64,000 bases of DNA from Topomyia yanbarensis (taxonomy: Eukaryota; Arthropoda; Insecta; Diptera; Culicidae). Location of the stretch: positions 208,034,045 through 208,098,044 of the forward strand of contig NC_080671.1 in the NCBI RefSeq assembly GCF_030247195.1. The letters are read 5' to 3'. This document shows, in pieces, positions 22,800-34,850 of this stretch (within the stretch, counting starts at the first letter, position 1; the number at the start of each line of letters is the position of its first letter). Both the position numbers and the translations under genes were made by a program. The notes under the pieces were generated by a model that saw only the letters and a program-made list of their open reading frames with translations, made no database searches and was not told the origin of the DNA.

Positions 22800-25475
22800 A
22801 GCGCAAGTTATGATGGTGTTGGAGAAATTCAACCAGGCGTGTGTGTTCATGCGCGTCAATCATTTACATTTCGATGAGCTGGATTTTGAGTTGTTATCTC
22901 GAAGCATTTTTATCTCCCCTGATTCGGATCTTTCGGGTGCCCAGCGGCAGCGGCGTCTTCGGGGAATTTTGTCGCATGAGCGGTCGTCTCGGAGGGAATT
23001 AGTTCATAATTTTCGAGGTGACGTGGGTGAAGAAAAGGAGATCTGCCTTGGTAAACTACTAATAATATATGTCCATCACTTCCAATCGAGAAACCGAAAC
23101 AGAATACCGGATTCACAGTCCCGTACCAAACTCAGAACCAGCCTTACGGTCCTGAATGGACCGAACAGCGGGCGGGGCCATCCTATCCGAACTTTTCATC
23201 CAACGCGGGAAACGGATCGATGGCAGCTTCAAGGAATTACTCGCGAAACCCGCAACGCGTCGCTGATTGGAAAATGGACTAAATGAATTCTTGGACACCG
23301 TAGCGAGTTACGCTGCGTGTGAACTAATGTGCGAAGACGAACTTTTTAATTCTGCGATACATTTGTTCACTGGCAATGCTTTGACCTGGTATTAGGCTAT
23401 GTGTGCGCAAAACCGTTGTTTAACTGGAACCATCTTGTATGCGAGCTCAAGGTAAATTTTGTACATCCTCAACTTGATGCTACGCTCAAGATGAAGGCTC
23501 TCCAGTGCCGGCAGATGCGTAACGAATCTTTCCAGGAATATTTCTTGGAAATGGAAAAAATATTTCATGCTATGACGGTTCCAATGGCACCGAGCGAAAA
23601 ACTCGACGTGCTCAAGCGGAACCTGAAACCCGACTATAAACAAATGCTAATTTTCAGGCCAGTGAACACGCTCTCGGAATTGATGAGTCTTGGTAAATCG
23701 ATCGACGCCTCCAAGACGCCGATTTATCAGAAAGTTTTCGGTTCTTCTCGGGAAGTTGCTGCTTATTTTGATAATCCACCTCAAAACAAACAAAAACAAA
23801 ATCAGCAAAACCAAAAGGGAGGTGGACAGAATAACGACAACGCAAAATCCAAAACGTTTTGGAACAAGAATGCCCAACCGGCAGTTCTTAGTTCAAGCGA
23901 TCCTCCTGAAAACCAGAAAAAGAAACAGCAAGGGAATCAGGATTCTATTCTATTCTATTCTAACCCTTACACAGCCAGTATTGAAAAGCATCCTGGAAAA
24001 CACTGCAGTTATTCTGTAGTGTTTTTCTTATCAATATTGATATTTGAAGCATATTTTCATATGTCGCAAATATTAAAACGGCCAGGCCTACTGTGCAGGG
24101 TTGGGTTTGAAGATGTTTCGAAATTAGACGACAATCAAATTATTCATTAAATGAATAATTTAATTAACGAATAGTTTTGAATGTTAAAGGAGGAAGAAAT
24201 GAGGACAACCGTACCGACCGTTTCAGTTTTAAGGGGATATATTAAATCGTTGGGAGTCACTTGGCTAAGAAGGTTAATGTCACTCCTTTGGTCCTTTGGG
24301 ATGGGACAGAGGCTATTTACACCTTGCCCTGGCTAATAAGCCTAGGTTAAAGCGCCTTTACTCGCTCAAATCTGCAATATTGCAATTGTCGATTTGACTC
24401 GTACTCGATTTTGTTTGTATTATTTAATACAAACAAAATCGAATACCAGGCATATCAACAATTGAAAAACTGACACAAGCCCACCACTAATAATTTCACA
24501 TATATTTCCGGTCTCTAAGCCGAAGATAACACCATGATTTTAAGAGATATCTTTTCAACGCATTGAACCTTCCTAACCCTGATGAAGTAGTGTAGGTAAC
24601 TGGAAAATTCTAGCAAAATTGCCCTAGAGCTCCAAGCAATCACGCATACAATGACGATGGAGGGCCAAAAGACACTGTAAAATTACAATTTGAACGATCT
24701 CACCGGTATATCCATCCAGTCTTGCTTAAGCGCTATGAAGTTGAAAACTCTGATGTCTAGACTTCTGGCTCTGCTGATATTGAATCCGCGGCGTTCCTCG
24801 ACTGAATCCGCTCTCACTTCTGAAGGAGCTAGAATGGAAATCGCAATCCAGGATAGTTTTCCGGCAGAATCCGGTTTCATGCTGCCGCCTACATCACTTC
24901 TAGCTTCAATGCTTCCGCGCTTTGTCGCCTTTTATTTTGAATATCCAACCTCTAAATACACTTGTTCCTATTTGCAGAGCAAAAATTGATGTGTCCCATA
25001 CATAAATCAAGAGCTATAGAATCGAAACTTCACAAGGATTCACTTCACTGTCGATAGAGTTAACACAGATTTTCAAAACTCGGACGTAGAAATTCATTTC
25101 GGAAGCAAAATCACGTCCAGAAACAGCAAGGGAATCAGGATGGAAAGAATCTCGAGAGAAAACAATCAAAAACCCATAGAACCACCGCAGAAACTTATAA
25201 TGTGTCTGGAGTATTTGGTGGACGAGCATTGTCCTCCCGTGCTCGGCGTCTGCTCCAATTGTGGAGACAAAGGACACGAACATGAGGAATGCCGGAAACC
25301 AAATCGGATCTTCTGCATCGTGTGTGGTTTTAAAGGATTTGATGTTTCTCGTTGCCCTTACTGCCTAAAAACGGGATCAGAACCAACTGAAGTCGCAGTT
25401 GGCAATAAAGCAGCGCTCCAAAGAACAACTAATAATTCATCCACAGATTTACGACAGTTTTCGACCGGCTCGTGA
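22800..25475 (+). pseudogene. Gypsy gag remnant (capsid and zinc knuckles), interrupted
   Basis: An N-terminal part (about 22810-23060) reads VLEKFNQACVFMRVNHL and on. The frame then shifts, and a capsid-like segment at 23401-23943 carries NWNHLVCELKVNFVHPQLDA, RQMRNESFQEYFLEMEKIF and a Q/N-rich linker. A 1175-bp non-LTR insertion splits it. Downstream, 25140-25475 encodes CSNCGDKGHEHEEC and CIVCGFKGFDVSRCPYC zinc-binding clusters expected of nucleocapsid. Gag packages the element RNA into particles. With several frame changes and the insertion this copy cannot make an intact protein. Confidence 0.8.
23944..25118 (-). mobile_element. 5'-truncated non-LTR insertion in gag with (ATTCT)n tail
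   Basis: The insertion is flanked by a 23-bp direct duplication (23921-23943 and 25119-25141) that begins AGAAACAGCAAGG. At its left edge sit four ATTCT units, which read as an (AGAAT)n 3' tail on the minus strand. A simple-repeat tail plus long target duplication indicates LINE machinery. The 1175-bp body has no recognisable reverse transcriptase, so it is either a 3'-UTR fragment of a LINE or a long SINE. Confidence 0.82.
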
Positions 25476-28400
25476 TGAGGACTATGATAATTCGTTGTCT
25501 GTCGAAACCATCGTCCTTGATGACCCGTTCGATAACCGTCCATTTGCGATTGTCGCAGTGTACGGAAAATCCTTCAAAGCCTTGCTCGACAGTGGTAGTA
25601 ACGCCACGATTATGACTAAAAAGCTATACCGAAAGTTTTCGAAAAGTCCCTTGAAAAGTTTGGAACGACCATTCGAACTACGTTCTGCAAATGGTCAAAC
25701 CTTACCAATCATTGGACAAGCGTATCTCCCTTATACTTTTCAAAATTTGACAAAGGTCCTATGCACTCTTGTAGTAGAGCATCTGACCGTCAACTCCATT
25801 CTAGGTATGGACTTTTGGCGCGCCTTTGGGATTTCTCCTGAGATACAAAACTGTGCTCTGTTGAACTCAGGTCAGGAATCGGAAGACGACGAAGAAGACG
25901 AAGTACCGCGTGAGTCGATACTCACTTCGGAACAGTTAGCGCGCGTATAAGAAGTAAAGAAGTGTTTCCAGGCAGTAGAGCCCGGAAAACTAAGCCCAAC
26001 CTTATTCACAGAGCACAGGATTGTCATCAAAGACGAATTTCAAGGTGCGGCACCCGTTTGCCGATATCCTTATAACATGAGCCCAAAGAAACTGTCTAAG
26101 GTCTGGGCAGAAGTTGACCGATGGCGGTCTATGGGAATTATCGAGGAGTCTGATTCGGATTGGTCGCTTAATATTGTGGCTGTCACGAAACCAGACGACT
26201 CAATCCGCCTTTGTCTAGACGCTAGGCCTCTCAATGAGCGTACTGTACGGGATGCATACGCTCTGCCCCACCCTGGGCGAATATTGGGCGGCTTACCCAA
26301 GGCGAAGTACCTGTCTACCATAGACTTGAAGGAGGCCTTTCTCCAGGTACCCCTGGCCAAGGATAGTCGCAAATATACCGCTTTCAGTGTTCCCGGCAGG
26401 GGTATGTTCCAATTTACTCGTCTACCATTTGGTCTCGTCAACAGCCCCGCTACTCTGGCGCGACTGATGGAGCAGGTTCTAGGACGAGGTAAATGGGAAC
26501 CTTACGTTTTCGTCTACCTAGATGACATCATCGTGGTAAGCGAAACGTTCGAGCATCACAAACAGTTGCTCAAAGCAGTGGCCGATTGTCTAGCAAGAGC
26601 CAACCTAACCATCAATTTGGAAAAATCCCGTTTTGGAGTCCCCGAACTAAAGTTTCTTGGTTATTTGTTGAATCGGGACGGACTCAAGGTCAATTCTGAC
26701 AAAATTCAACCGATTCTCAACTACGAGAGACCGGTTACCGTTACGAAACTTCGTCGTTTCCTCGGTATGTGCGGTTATTACCGCTGCTTCATCGATCGGT
26801 TCAGTGAGGTAACAGCTCCCTTGACCGATCTGCTCAAAACAAAAACCAAGAGCTTAGTTTGGACTCCGAGGCAGAACTCGCGTTCCTTAAAATTAAGGAA
26901 CTTCTAGTCACTCCTCCAGTTTTAGTCTCACCAGACTTCTCCAAAGAGTTCATCCTTCAGACAGACGCTAGTGACGTAGCAGTCGTTGCTGTTCTGGTGC
27001 AGAAGTATCCCGAGGGTGAGAAAGTAGTTGTATACTTTTCGCACAAACTGACCACTCCCCAAAGGAACTATCATGCAACTGAGAAGGAAGGTCTGGCGGT
27101 GATAATGGCGGTTGAACACTTCCGAGGTTACTTGGAAGGTTATCATTTTCGGCTGGTCACTGATTCGTCAGCGATTACATGGATACTGAAGACTAAATGG
27201 AAAACCAGTTCACGTTTGAGTCGTTGGAGTTTAGAATTGCAACTCTACGACATGTCTATTGAGCACCGGAAAGGCAAGGACAATGTCGTTCCAGATGCGT
27301 TATCCCGGGCCGTAGCAGCCGTTTCAGCTTTGTCCACCTCAGACTGGTACTGTTCCATGAAGTCCAAAGTTATCCAAAATCCTGATGATTATGCCGACTT
27401 CAAAGTGGAAAATGATCAACTTTTCAAGTATGTAAACTCGAAAGTTGTTCCGTGCGACTCGCGGTTTAGTTGGAAACTCGTCCCAGCACCCGAGTTCCGT
27501 CAAGATTTGATCCAGCGTACCCACGAAAATTTGCTTCACGTGGGATACGATAAAACAATCCACGAAGTGCAGTTGCGATATTACTGGCCTCGTATGGGAT
27601 CGGAAGTACGAAAGTTTATTCGAGAATGTGGAACGTGCAACGTGAAATCAAAGCTCCTTTCGTCCCAGTCCAGCCCGAAATGGGTCAGTCGCGTGCGACT
27701 AATGCACCATGGCGAATGGTTTCTGTGGACTATATTGGTCCTCTTCCTAAAAGCAAACGTGGCAATCAACACTTGCTTGTCGTCCTCGACGTCTTCAACA
27801 AGTACGTCATGTTAACCCCCGTTCGCAAAATCGCTAGTACGTCACTCTGTACGATACTGCGCGAACAGTGGTTCAATCGCCATGGTAGCCCGGAAATTCT
27901 GCTAAGCGACAATGCCTCCACTTTCACCTCGAAGGAGTTCAGTCAATTCATAAAACCAACCAACGTCAAACATTGGCTGAACTCCCGCTATCATTCGCAG
28001 GCTAACCCAGTGGAGCGAACAAATTGCTCGATAAACACCGCAATCTGGGCATATGCTCGAACCGAGCAGCGCAACTGGGATGTCCACATCAGTGATGTGG
28101 AGCGCATCCTAAATACTACCGTACATTCCTCCACTGGGTTTAGTCCTCATTTCATCATACACGGGTGTGAAATGGCATCTGCCGATGACATCAGCAGGAT
28201 TTCCGGTGAGGGTGACCTAGAAACAAGACACCAACAGTTAGACAAAATCCGGGAGATTGTGGTCAAGAATTTGGCATAGGCTAGCGAGGGCATTCGACAT
28301 CAGTACAACTTGCGCCATTGAAAGTTCTCCAAACCTTTTGAAACGGGACAAATGGTGTACCGTCGAAACATGAAGTTGTCGAATGCACTCGAGTCTTGCA

Positions 28401-28545
28401 ATGCTAAACTTGGACCACAATACTTACCGGCAAAAATTATCACCAAAAGGGGTGTATCCTCCTACGAGCTGGAGGTAAAATCTTGGAGTTTGGCCAGCAA
28501 ATCTCCTTAAACCAGCATAAAAACTTTTCCGTGCCGTCTGTGGAC
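25399..28545 (+). pseudogene. Gypsy pol remnant: protease, reverse transcriptase, RNase H, integrase
   Basis: Protease with ALLDSGSNATI lies near 25580. After an in-frame TAA at 25948 the same frame gives reverse transcriptase: LDARPLNERT, STIDLKEAFLQVPL, LPFGLVNSPA and the catalytic YLDDIIV. A frame change near 26860 leads to RNase H (LQTDASD, ATEKEGLAVI, VTDSSAITWIL) and the integrase zinc finger HENLLHVGY...H...CGTC. A second change near 27640 leads to the integrase core with VDYIGP, SDNASTFTSKEF and NPVERTN (D, D, E). After a TAG at 28277 a GPY/F-like module (LGPQYLPAKI...GVSSYEL) follows. The lesions make it inactive as read. Confidence 0.9.
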
Positions 28546-30381
28546 TGACGGTATGCTTTTATATGGATTACTCACTTGGGAGTTTTCCAAAAGCAGCCGT
28601 CAGTTCCCGACGGTAACAACACGGACTTTGGTCCGAATACAAAAAAAACAAACATTTCTCCGTCTTCTCTATTTTTATTAGGGAAGACCAACTCTTCCGC
28701 GGGAAGCTTTTTCATTAGCTACATGCATTTTTCAGAGCCACACTCGCGCAGTGTGGTAAACAAACATACGCACAACATATATGCTCTAGCACCGGTGACG
28801 GTTATGGTGGGGTGGAATTCTCCACTTAAAACAAAAACAAGTGCACTACATCGTACCGTCATTCGGTCAACGGTTGCATTAACCAAACACTATTTGCAGT
28901 GTTTAGCAAACAAAATATAATTCTTTTGCGCCCCACTCGCACAGTGAGGTAACCAAATATTCACATAAAATGTATGCCCCGGGGCCTGCCACTGCAACGG
29001 CGGGGTGAAATTCACCGACTTAAAAACATAAATTCTACACCGTGCAGTTCTTAAAGGCCCCGGCCGCATCAAATACATCATCTTCCGCCGTGTTCGGCAA
29101 ACCAAATTATTCTAAAACCCCTTTCCATGGGGAACACTGGCACCCACTGGTGCACAAAATTTCATAAATTCTCCTTGTTTGGAGCACAATCTCACAAAAA
29201 AACAACTTTTCCCTATTCACCGGGGACACTTGTATTACGCGACTACTACTTCGGAGCCGACCGTAAACGAAATAACAACGCGAATAAAAATAATTTGCGA
29301 ACGCCGATGTTTTGTTTTTATTTACGTTTTATGATGATTCATTCATCATGTCGATGGATGACACCATCATCAATTTTGATATTTTTCCCGATGTTCGCAC
29401 CAAGGCTCAGCATCATGCAGGTGTGGCCCGATTCGAATCAGAGTGGTGTTCTTGTTAGGGGGATGTGGGTTAAAAAGCGCCTTGCGTCTTCGATTTCGAA
29501 TCAAATAATAAAGTTTTATTTTGCATAATTTTGGGTTTGTGGTTAAACCTGGGATGGTTCGTTTGATTCCAGTGGGAATCATTTCGATATTTTTAAATTA
29601 TAGACATTCTTTGGTCCCTCTCAAACGTTTCTTTTCCAATGTACGAAGCGTTTTAAGGCGAAAAGGGACGAATATACAATATACTTTTTGTCCGGAATGT
29701 CTGTGAGTGGGAGAAACGATGACGTGTTAAGCGGTATTGTGAATGTATGAGTGTGGAATCGAACAGAGTGAATGAATGTTTGAGTGAATGATTAGATAAA
29801 ATTGTTTTGGGGTCAATTCGAAGTGCTTATCGGAATGTGAATGATCGAGTAGGCCAGTGATTGAGGATGAATGAATGGGATAATTGTATGAATGTATTTG
29901 GATTGAAACCCCAGCACAAGCGTATAGTACTGGTACCGTAAGAACACGAGGCATTTCTGGACAGTCGATGATAAAAGAACAATATAATGCCGACAACCGT
30001 TCCCCTGCAAGTTGAAACATTGAAAATTGTCAATGTCACTTGCAGAATTTTGGGAATATCGGTTGTTTCCGATTTTGTATTCGGATTGGATTTAGGGTTC
30101 AACCCATAGCCGAATAGTGACAGTGGCTGACAGCCTCTCGCTCCGCGTATGCTGCCAGTATTATCAGGCCAAACATGAGCAAACATTTCACCGATGAGGA
30201 CACCCGGTCGATTAGTCTTTTTGAGATGAAAATTTATAAATTGCGTAAGAAATGATTAGGTGTAGTTAATTTTTCTTTATTTATGTATTTATTCATTTAG
30301 TTATTATTATTGTATCGGTGTTAGGTGTTAGGTTACAAAAAAAATTGTTTTAATTTTTTTTCCACCCGGTGTGGGCGAGAT
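28546..30381 (+). other. Gypsy 3' untranslated interior
   Basis: No coding region is supported here. It contains two diverged copies of a CACTCGC(G/A)CAGTG...GGTAA block with GGTGGGGTG or GGCGGGGTG about 190 bp apart (28740-28860 and 28930-29050). GTGTGGGCGAG just before the 3' LTR is the candidate polypurine tract. Confidence 0.55.
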
Positions 30382-32388
30382 TGTAACCCGTCAGGGTAAC
30401 AATTTAGCACTGGGTTGAAATATACCCTTTTTTGCGTATACGCTCCGTAGAGTGTATTGTTTACGTAAAGTTATGCTCACCACTGTTCCATACGATCGTT
30501 CACTTTTTCTTGTAAATTTTGTTTGTTTTAGCTTTTGTGAACGATTTTGTTGGTCTAGATAGGTGTAGAAAATTTTGTCTCATATTTCTGTATAAATAAC
30601 TTAGGGCTTAGGTAGGCCACTGCTCTCCTCTTGCTGCAATAAGTGTGCTGGATATGCTGCACATAGCGATGACAGCTATGCGGCGGTACTGTTTTTTTTT
30701 TGGTGCTGGTTTTGGTGTTTGTTTTGGGTCGAATGAGGAAGGCGGCCATCGAGTTTTTGAGAAAGTGACGAACCACGGCGATAGACAGACGTCCGTTTAG
30801 AAGTTTTTTCTCGGGAGTTTTCCGCCACTAGAAAACGTTCCAGTGCGCGCGTGTGACGGCAAATTAAATCCGTCAAAAGTGCCGGCCCGTGGTTCGGGCA
30901 CAAGTGAATTTAGTGGTGCAGGATCGCCGTCGGGGGAAGCTAATTGTAAAGGAGTTTTCGCTTCCCCGGCTAACAGTTAAGGATCCGACGCACCCGCCCC
31001 TCTCGCTGCAGAGGATAAGTTGAACGAGCCTTGCTCTCCTCTGCAGCTAACAGTCAAGGAGAGGGAAGCAGGTAGGACAACGGCTCCACCTGAGAAGAGC
31101 ACTGCGGTGTCTTCCGGGATTCCTTGCGGGGAGCAAGTGAATCCGGTGATTTGTCACCAACGTCGCTAGGGAGGTTCCAACAAAGGAGCCAAGCTCACCT
31201 CCCTAGCTAATTGTCAAGGACCGCTGCCGGAGCAGCCAACGACCTAAGGAGAACGCGGCCGTCATTGTCCCGGCCGCACAGAGGAGTAGTTGGGGTCGAA
31301 TCCTGGCCAAAATTATTTGCTGCAGTAATTGTTGTTATTATGCCTTAATATGAACTAAAAATAGACAATTACTAGTTTTTGGAACAATTTGGCATCTACC
31401 CACCTACCAGTGCAGAGGCCAATTTTCTATATCCTTTCGAATACTAGTAATTTCTAGGTGATCTTTGTGAATACATTTGTTTTTCCAGTTGCACAAACAT
31501 TTGATCAGTGGAAAAGGGAGAAGAAAAGGGACGCCTGTGCATATTTTCATAGAGATACATTTTGGAAAACATAATATTTGGCCCTACCGCATTTCGGTGT
31601 ACCTCAAATTAGTAAATATTTCAATATTTTCAAATCGCTTGGGATTGGAGGATCGGACAAGATCGGAAGAGTTCGAATATTTTTTGTATAGCCGAAATCT
31701 TGTTTTGTAATACTGTTTCAGCAACTTTGCCGGATCTAGCCGTATAATGTAACTTTTTTATCATACAAATTTGGAATAAAATGTTTAAAAAGGTATTTTT
31801 GAAAGTTGGTGCAATACGCAGCAAGTCTACTTTTTTTAGTTAGTTTTAAGCTGAAGTTAAACAAACGGTTATGTTGAACTAGGTTTTTAATAATATCGTC
31901 TTATTTAATACAGTCATCATCACTAGAAAGCGACTTTTCTGAATATATAACGAAAACTATTAAAATACCCCTTAAAATATCACCATTGGGCATACATGCA
32001 AAAATTCTTTAACAATTTGTGATATACTCCTAATTTTTCTACGTTATACAGTAGGTTCCTAGGTATGTAAAAAAATATAACGAAACAAAAAATTCGAAAA
32101 AAAAATATTTTGGTTTTTGGCCAAGAATTTGTTCTAGTTACTCCTCTGTGGGCCGGTCGGAGGAAACCGCCCGCCTTTCCACCCGCAGCAGTGAATCACC
32201 AGCAGCCGTAGTGAAGTGGAGAGTTGGAGGACAATGAAGTCGGTAAATTTAGTAATTTATTTTGTTTTGTTTACCCCTTTTTTGTTGTTACGAAAATCCG
32301 AAATTCTGTAGAGGCACATAGGCCGCCCTGAAAAGAAGGGTTCGCCGGGTAAACAAGAACCCGAGTAGTGGGCAAACCCCTACTTACA
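30382..32388 (+). repeat. Gypsy 3' LTR, split by a MITE
   Basis: It is the same LTR as at 21237-22357, interrupted at 31276 by an 874-bp insertion plus 5-bp duplication; without these it is about 1128 bp. It ends TACTTACA, directly before the AAAT target duplication. Confidence 0.92.
31277..32150. mobile_element. 874-bp MITE with CACAGAGGAGTA ends in the 3' LTR
   Basis: Ends read CACAGAGGAGTAGTTGGGG on the left and the inverted CTAGTTACTCCTCTGTG on the right; TTTGGCCA(A) follows inwards on both sides. The 5' LTR supplies the empty site: the insertion duplicated GGCCG, 5 bp. A CAC start with a 5-bp GC-rich duplication is what Transib elements make, so that superfamily is possible; the heptamer differs from the usual CACWATG. 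The interior has no transposase. Confidence 0.82.
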
Positions 32389-32640
32389 AAATTGATCTTT
32401 CAGAAATTGTAGGAGCAATTACAATCGATTGGTATATAAAGAAACATAAGGCTTTGATTTGAATTTCAAGTTATTTGCCAATTAAATGAAATTTCTGTAG
32501 TTCTATGTACTTTTGTCTTCCTTTTGAGAAAATATAGGAATTTGGTACTTTCAGAAACTGTAGCAGCCATCAATTACAATCGATTAGGGTATAAAAACTA
32601 TAGGTCATCGCTTTAAATTTAAAGTTACATGACAAATATT
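32389..32640. repeat. 153-bp tandem repeat, right part
   Basis: Two further units with CAATTACAATCGATT, TTTGCCAATTAAATGAAATTTCTGTAG and TTTTGTCT continue the array left at 21236. This confirms that gypsy inserted into a pre-existing satellite-like block. Confidence 0.8.
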
Positions 32641-33470
32641 TTGAAAATTCTGAACTTCTTCGTATTTACTGAACTTTTCCTACTACACACCATTACTTTG
32701 TAACTTACATACAGTATTGAGTTTCTCCACGCTTGTGCGAACATTTTGATATAATAGTATCCATATGTAATATGAAGAAATATTGAGTAAACATGTTACA
32801 TTTCAAGTCGTAAAACTAAACAAGGCGTAAACATTTTTAAACAACTTTGTGCCACGTGCATTGTGAAAATCATACCGACTAAAACCTCGAAAAACTATAG
32901 TAACTTTTGAAAATCTACTATCTATTGCATACATTACAAATTTAGAAGCTCTGAGAATATCATTGGTGTAAGGAAAATTGAAAATGATTGACAAACGGCC
33001 GAGATATGATTGTTTGAGCTGTAAAGCTCATTTTGGCTGTACTGACTTTCAATTACTGTTTCTAGTATTACTTTTAATATACCAATTTGTTTTCCATTAC
33101 TTTTTGATCGCCGTTTTTGTAAGAGATATCCAATGCTGAAGAAAAATTTGAAATCGGTGAACAAACAGCTAAGATATGGCCAGTCAAAGTAGCGTTCCCA
33201 TTTTTTTATTCGCTGAGTTTGTTTTACTCTTTTCACTATAACTTACGGTAGACAACTCTATTTTTCAATTGTTTCAATGCGATGTGTTTACAAAACACAT
33301 ACCTTTCCAGTGGTAAAGATTTAAAATTGATTAGGTGATAGCTGAGATAAGACAGGCCAAAGTAAGCGTTCCCATTTTTTGACCCCTCTGGTAGTCCGCG
33401 TAACTTTTTACCCCCTTGGTATTCCGAGTGTTAAAGCTAAACTGATATCAATTCTGAAATGTAATTAGTT
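32640..33470. other. AT-rich non-coding DNA with weak 170-bp repeats
   Basis: The phrase AGCTAAGATATGGCCAGTC and its variant AGCTGAGATAAGACAGGCC, each followed by AAAGTA.GCGTTCCCATTTTTT, occur at about 33168 and 33340. A weaker third version lies near 32996. No gene is supported. Confidence 0.45.
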
Positions 33471-33615
33471 TAAGGAACCACCATTGGGGCCAGGCGGTCT
33501 GTTGGTGAAGGTACAACAAATGCACAATAAACTTCAATATACATTTGTTAAAATTAAAACAACCCGATGCAAGAGCATGGGAGGCATGGGCCTAGAAGCT
33601 GCTGGGCCCGCCATA

Positions 33616-34298
33616 TGTTGACTACTCTCAACGTCTTTTTATAGTAAGGTTCAAAAGCCTGGCTTGTAGTTTATTGGCACTGTGTGGGATTCACGACCCA
33701 CGTTCGTGCCTAACCACTAAAAACAATCCTTACTTTTCACGCCTTTCTTCCTCACGGAACTACGTCACGATATTACTTCATGGGCGGATCGTTGTGCTTT
33801 CGTCGCACCTCTTTCTTCTTCTTTATCTCGGAGTCTTACTTGGTTCATGGAATTGTTTGACATATGAGCTTTGATTGAACTCTATTCTTCTCTTACTTCT
33901 TGTCTCTGAGTCCTTGCGCCATTTAGCTCATTTTTCCGTGAGTCATTCAGCTCCCGGCCCTATCACGATCGACTTGGATACTGCCCAACGGTGAACTCAG
34001 CCTACTCCGACCGATAGTTCCCCGACGGAGGAATTTCCCCCGATACCGATACCCGCTTCCTTGAGCCATTTAGCTCCCAGTTTTGTCGAGATCAACTCAG
34101 ATATTATCCTACTCCAACTGAGAGTTCTCCGACAACGGAATTTCTTTCGTTACCGGTGTTTGTTTCGTGAGCCAATTAGCTCCCCTTTTTGTCCCGATTC
34201 TGTTGGGTAGTTGTTGGCGGCTAATCTACCCTACCGCGAATTCTCCGGTGGTGGATTGCTCCCGATACCGATGTACTGTCAACGTCTGTACATCAACA
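33616..34298 (+). repeat. Possible solo LTR (TGTTGA...TCAACA) with internal short repeats
   Basis: The block starts TGTTGACTACTC and ends GTACATCAACA, giving TG...CA ends with a 6-bp inverted repeat, as in many Copia-type LTRs. Inside are three diverged units of about 115 bp built around GAGCCATTTAGCTCCC, CCGATAC and TTCTCCG-type motifs. A TTTTTATAG box lies near the left end. The flanks CCATA and TAGGG do not form a target duplication, so this remains tentative. Confidence 0.35.
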
Positions 34299-34631
34299 TA
34301 GGGACGCCACCCTCCTGGTTAGGAATGTTCGACCCCGCGCGAAATTTTTTTTTTTTAATTTGTTTCTCGCATCAATAAAATATTATTTATGCAATTTTAT
34401 ATAAATTGTAGTGATTTTAAAATAGTTTATATAAGGAAAAAACGAAAATATGCAAAATTTCAATAAAATTTCCTTTGGTTCAATTCAATCCATTAATTTT
34501 TCTTGGATCGGCTTTAAATTTAAAGATGTTTTTTATGCAAAAAGGAAACTTTTTCAGCCCGGCGATGTTGCAAAAATGGTCAGTCTAGTGGACATTACGA
34601 TTGACAGCGCTTTCTGATTTACTTAATAGTC

Positions 34632-34836
34632 GATTGATCCGCTTCAGACCAAGGGGACCCAAGAAGAGATCAGGAAGAAGATAGAAGCGGAGTCAATGCG
34701 AAGTTTTAAATGCATCACTAACGACTTAGCAGGATACCTTGGACTAGACAACATAGAGGACTTGACGTTACACACTTCGAGACAAACAGGCGCAAAATTT
34801 AGTCCTCCTCCTGAGGACCGGTGTTTACTTGGCTGA
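34632..34836 (+). other. Coding-looking island of about 65 codons, unidentified
   Basis: One plus-strand frame reads DPLQTKGTQEEIRKKIEAE, then FKCITNDLAGYLGLDNIEDL and a few more residues to a TGA. Its composition is protein-like, unlike the surrounding DNA. It has no ATG of its own at the start and no recognised family. It could be a gag or transposase remnant, or a chance frame. Confidence 0.25.
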
Positions 34837-34850
34837 CAGTTGCTAATTCG

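Larger units (their letters stand above)
21237..32388 (+). mobile_element. Ty3/gypsy LTR retrotransposon (11.15 kb with nested insertions)
   Basis: LTRs at 21237-22357 and 30382-32388 both start TGTAACCCGTCAGGG and end CTACTTACA or TTACTTACA, and the target duplication is AAAT on each side. Between them lie gag remnants, then pol in the order protease, reverse transcriptase, RNase H, integrase, which defines the Ty3/gypsy group. There is no envelope-like gene. Coding regions are broken by frameshifts and stops. Nested insertions are a non-LTR copy at 23944-25118 and a MITE at 31277-32150. It sits inside a 153-bp tandem array. Confidence 0.93.
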
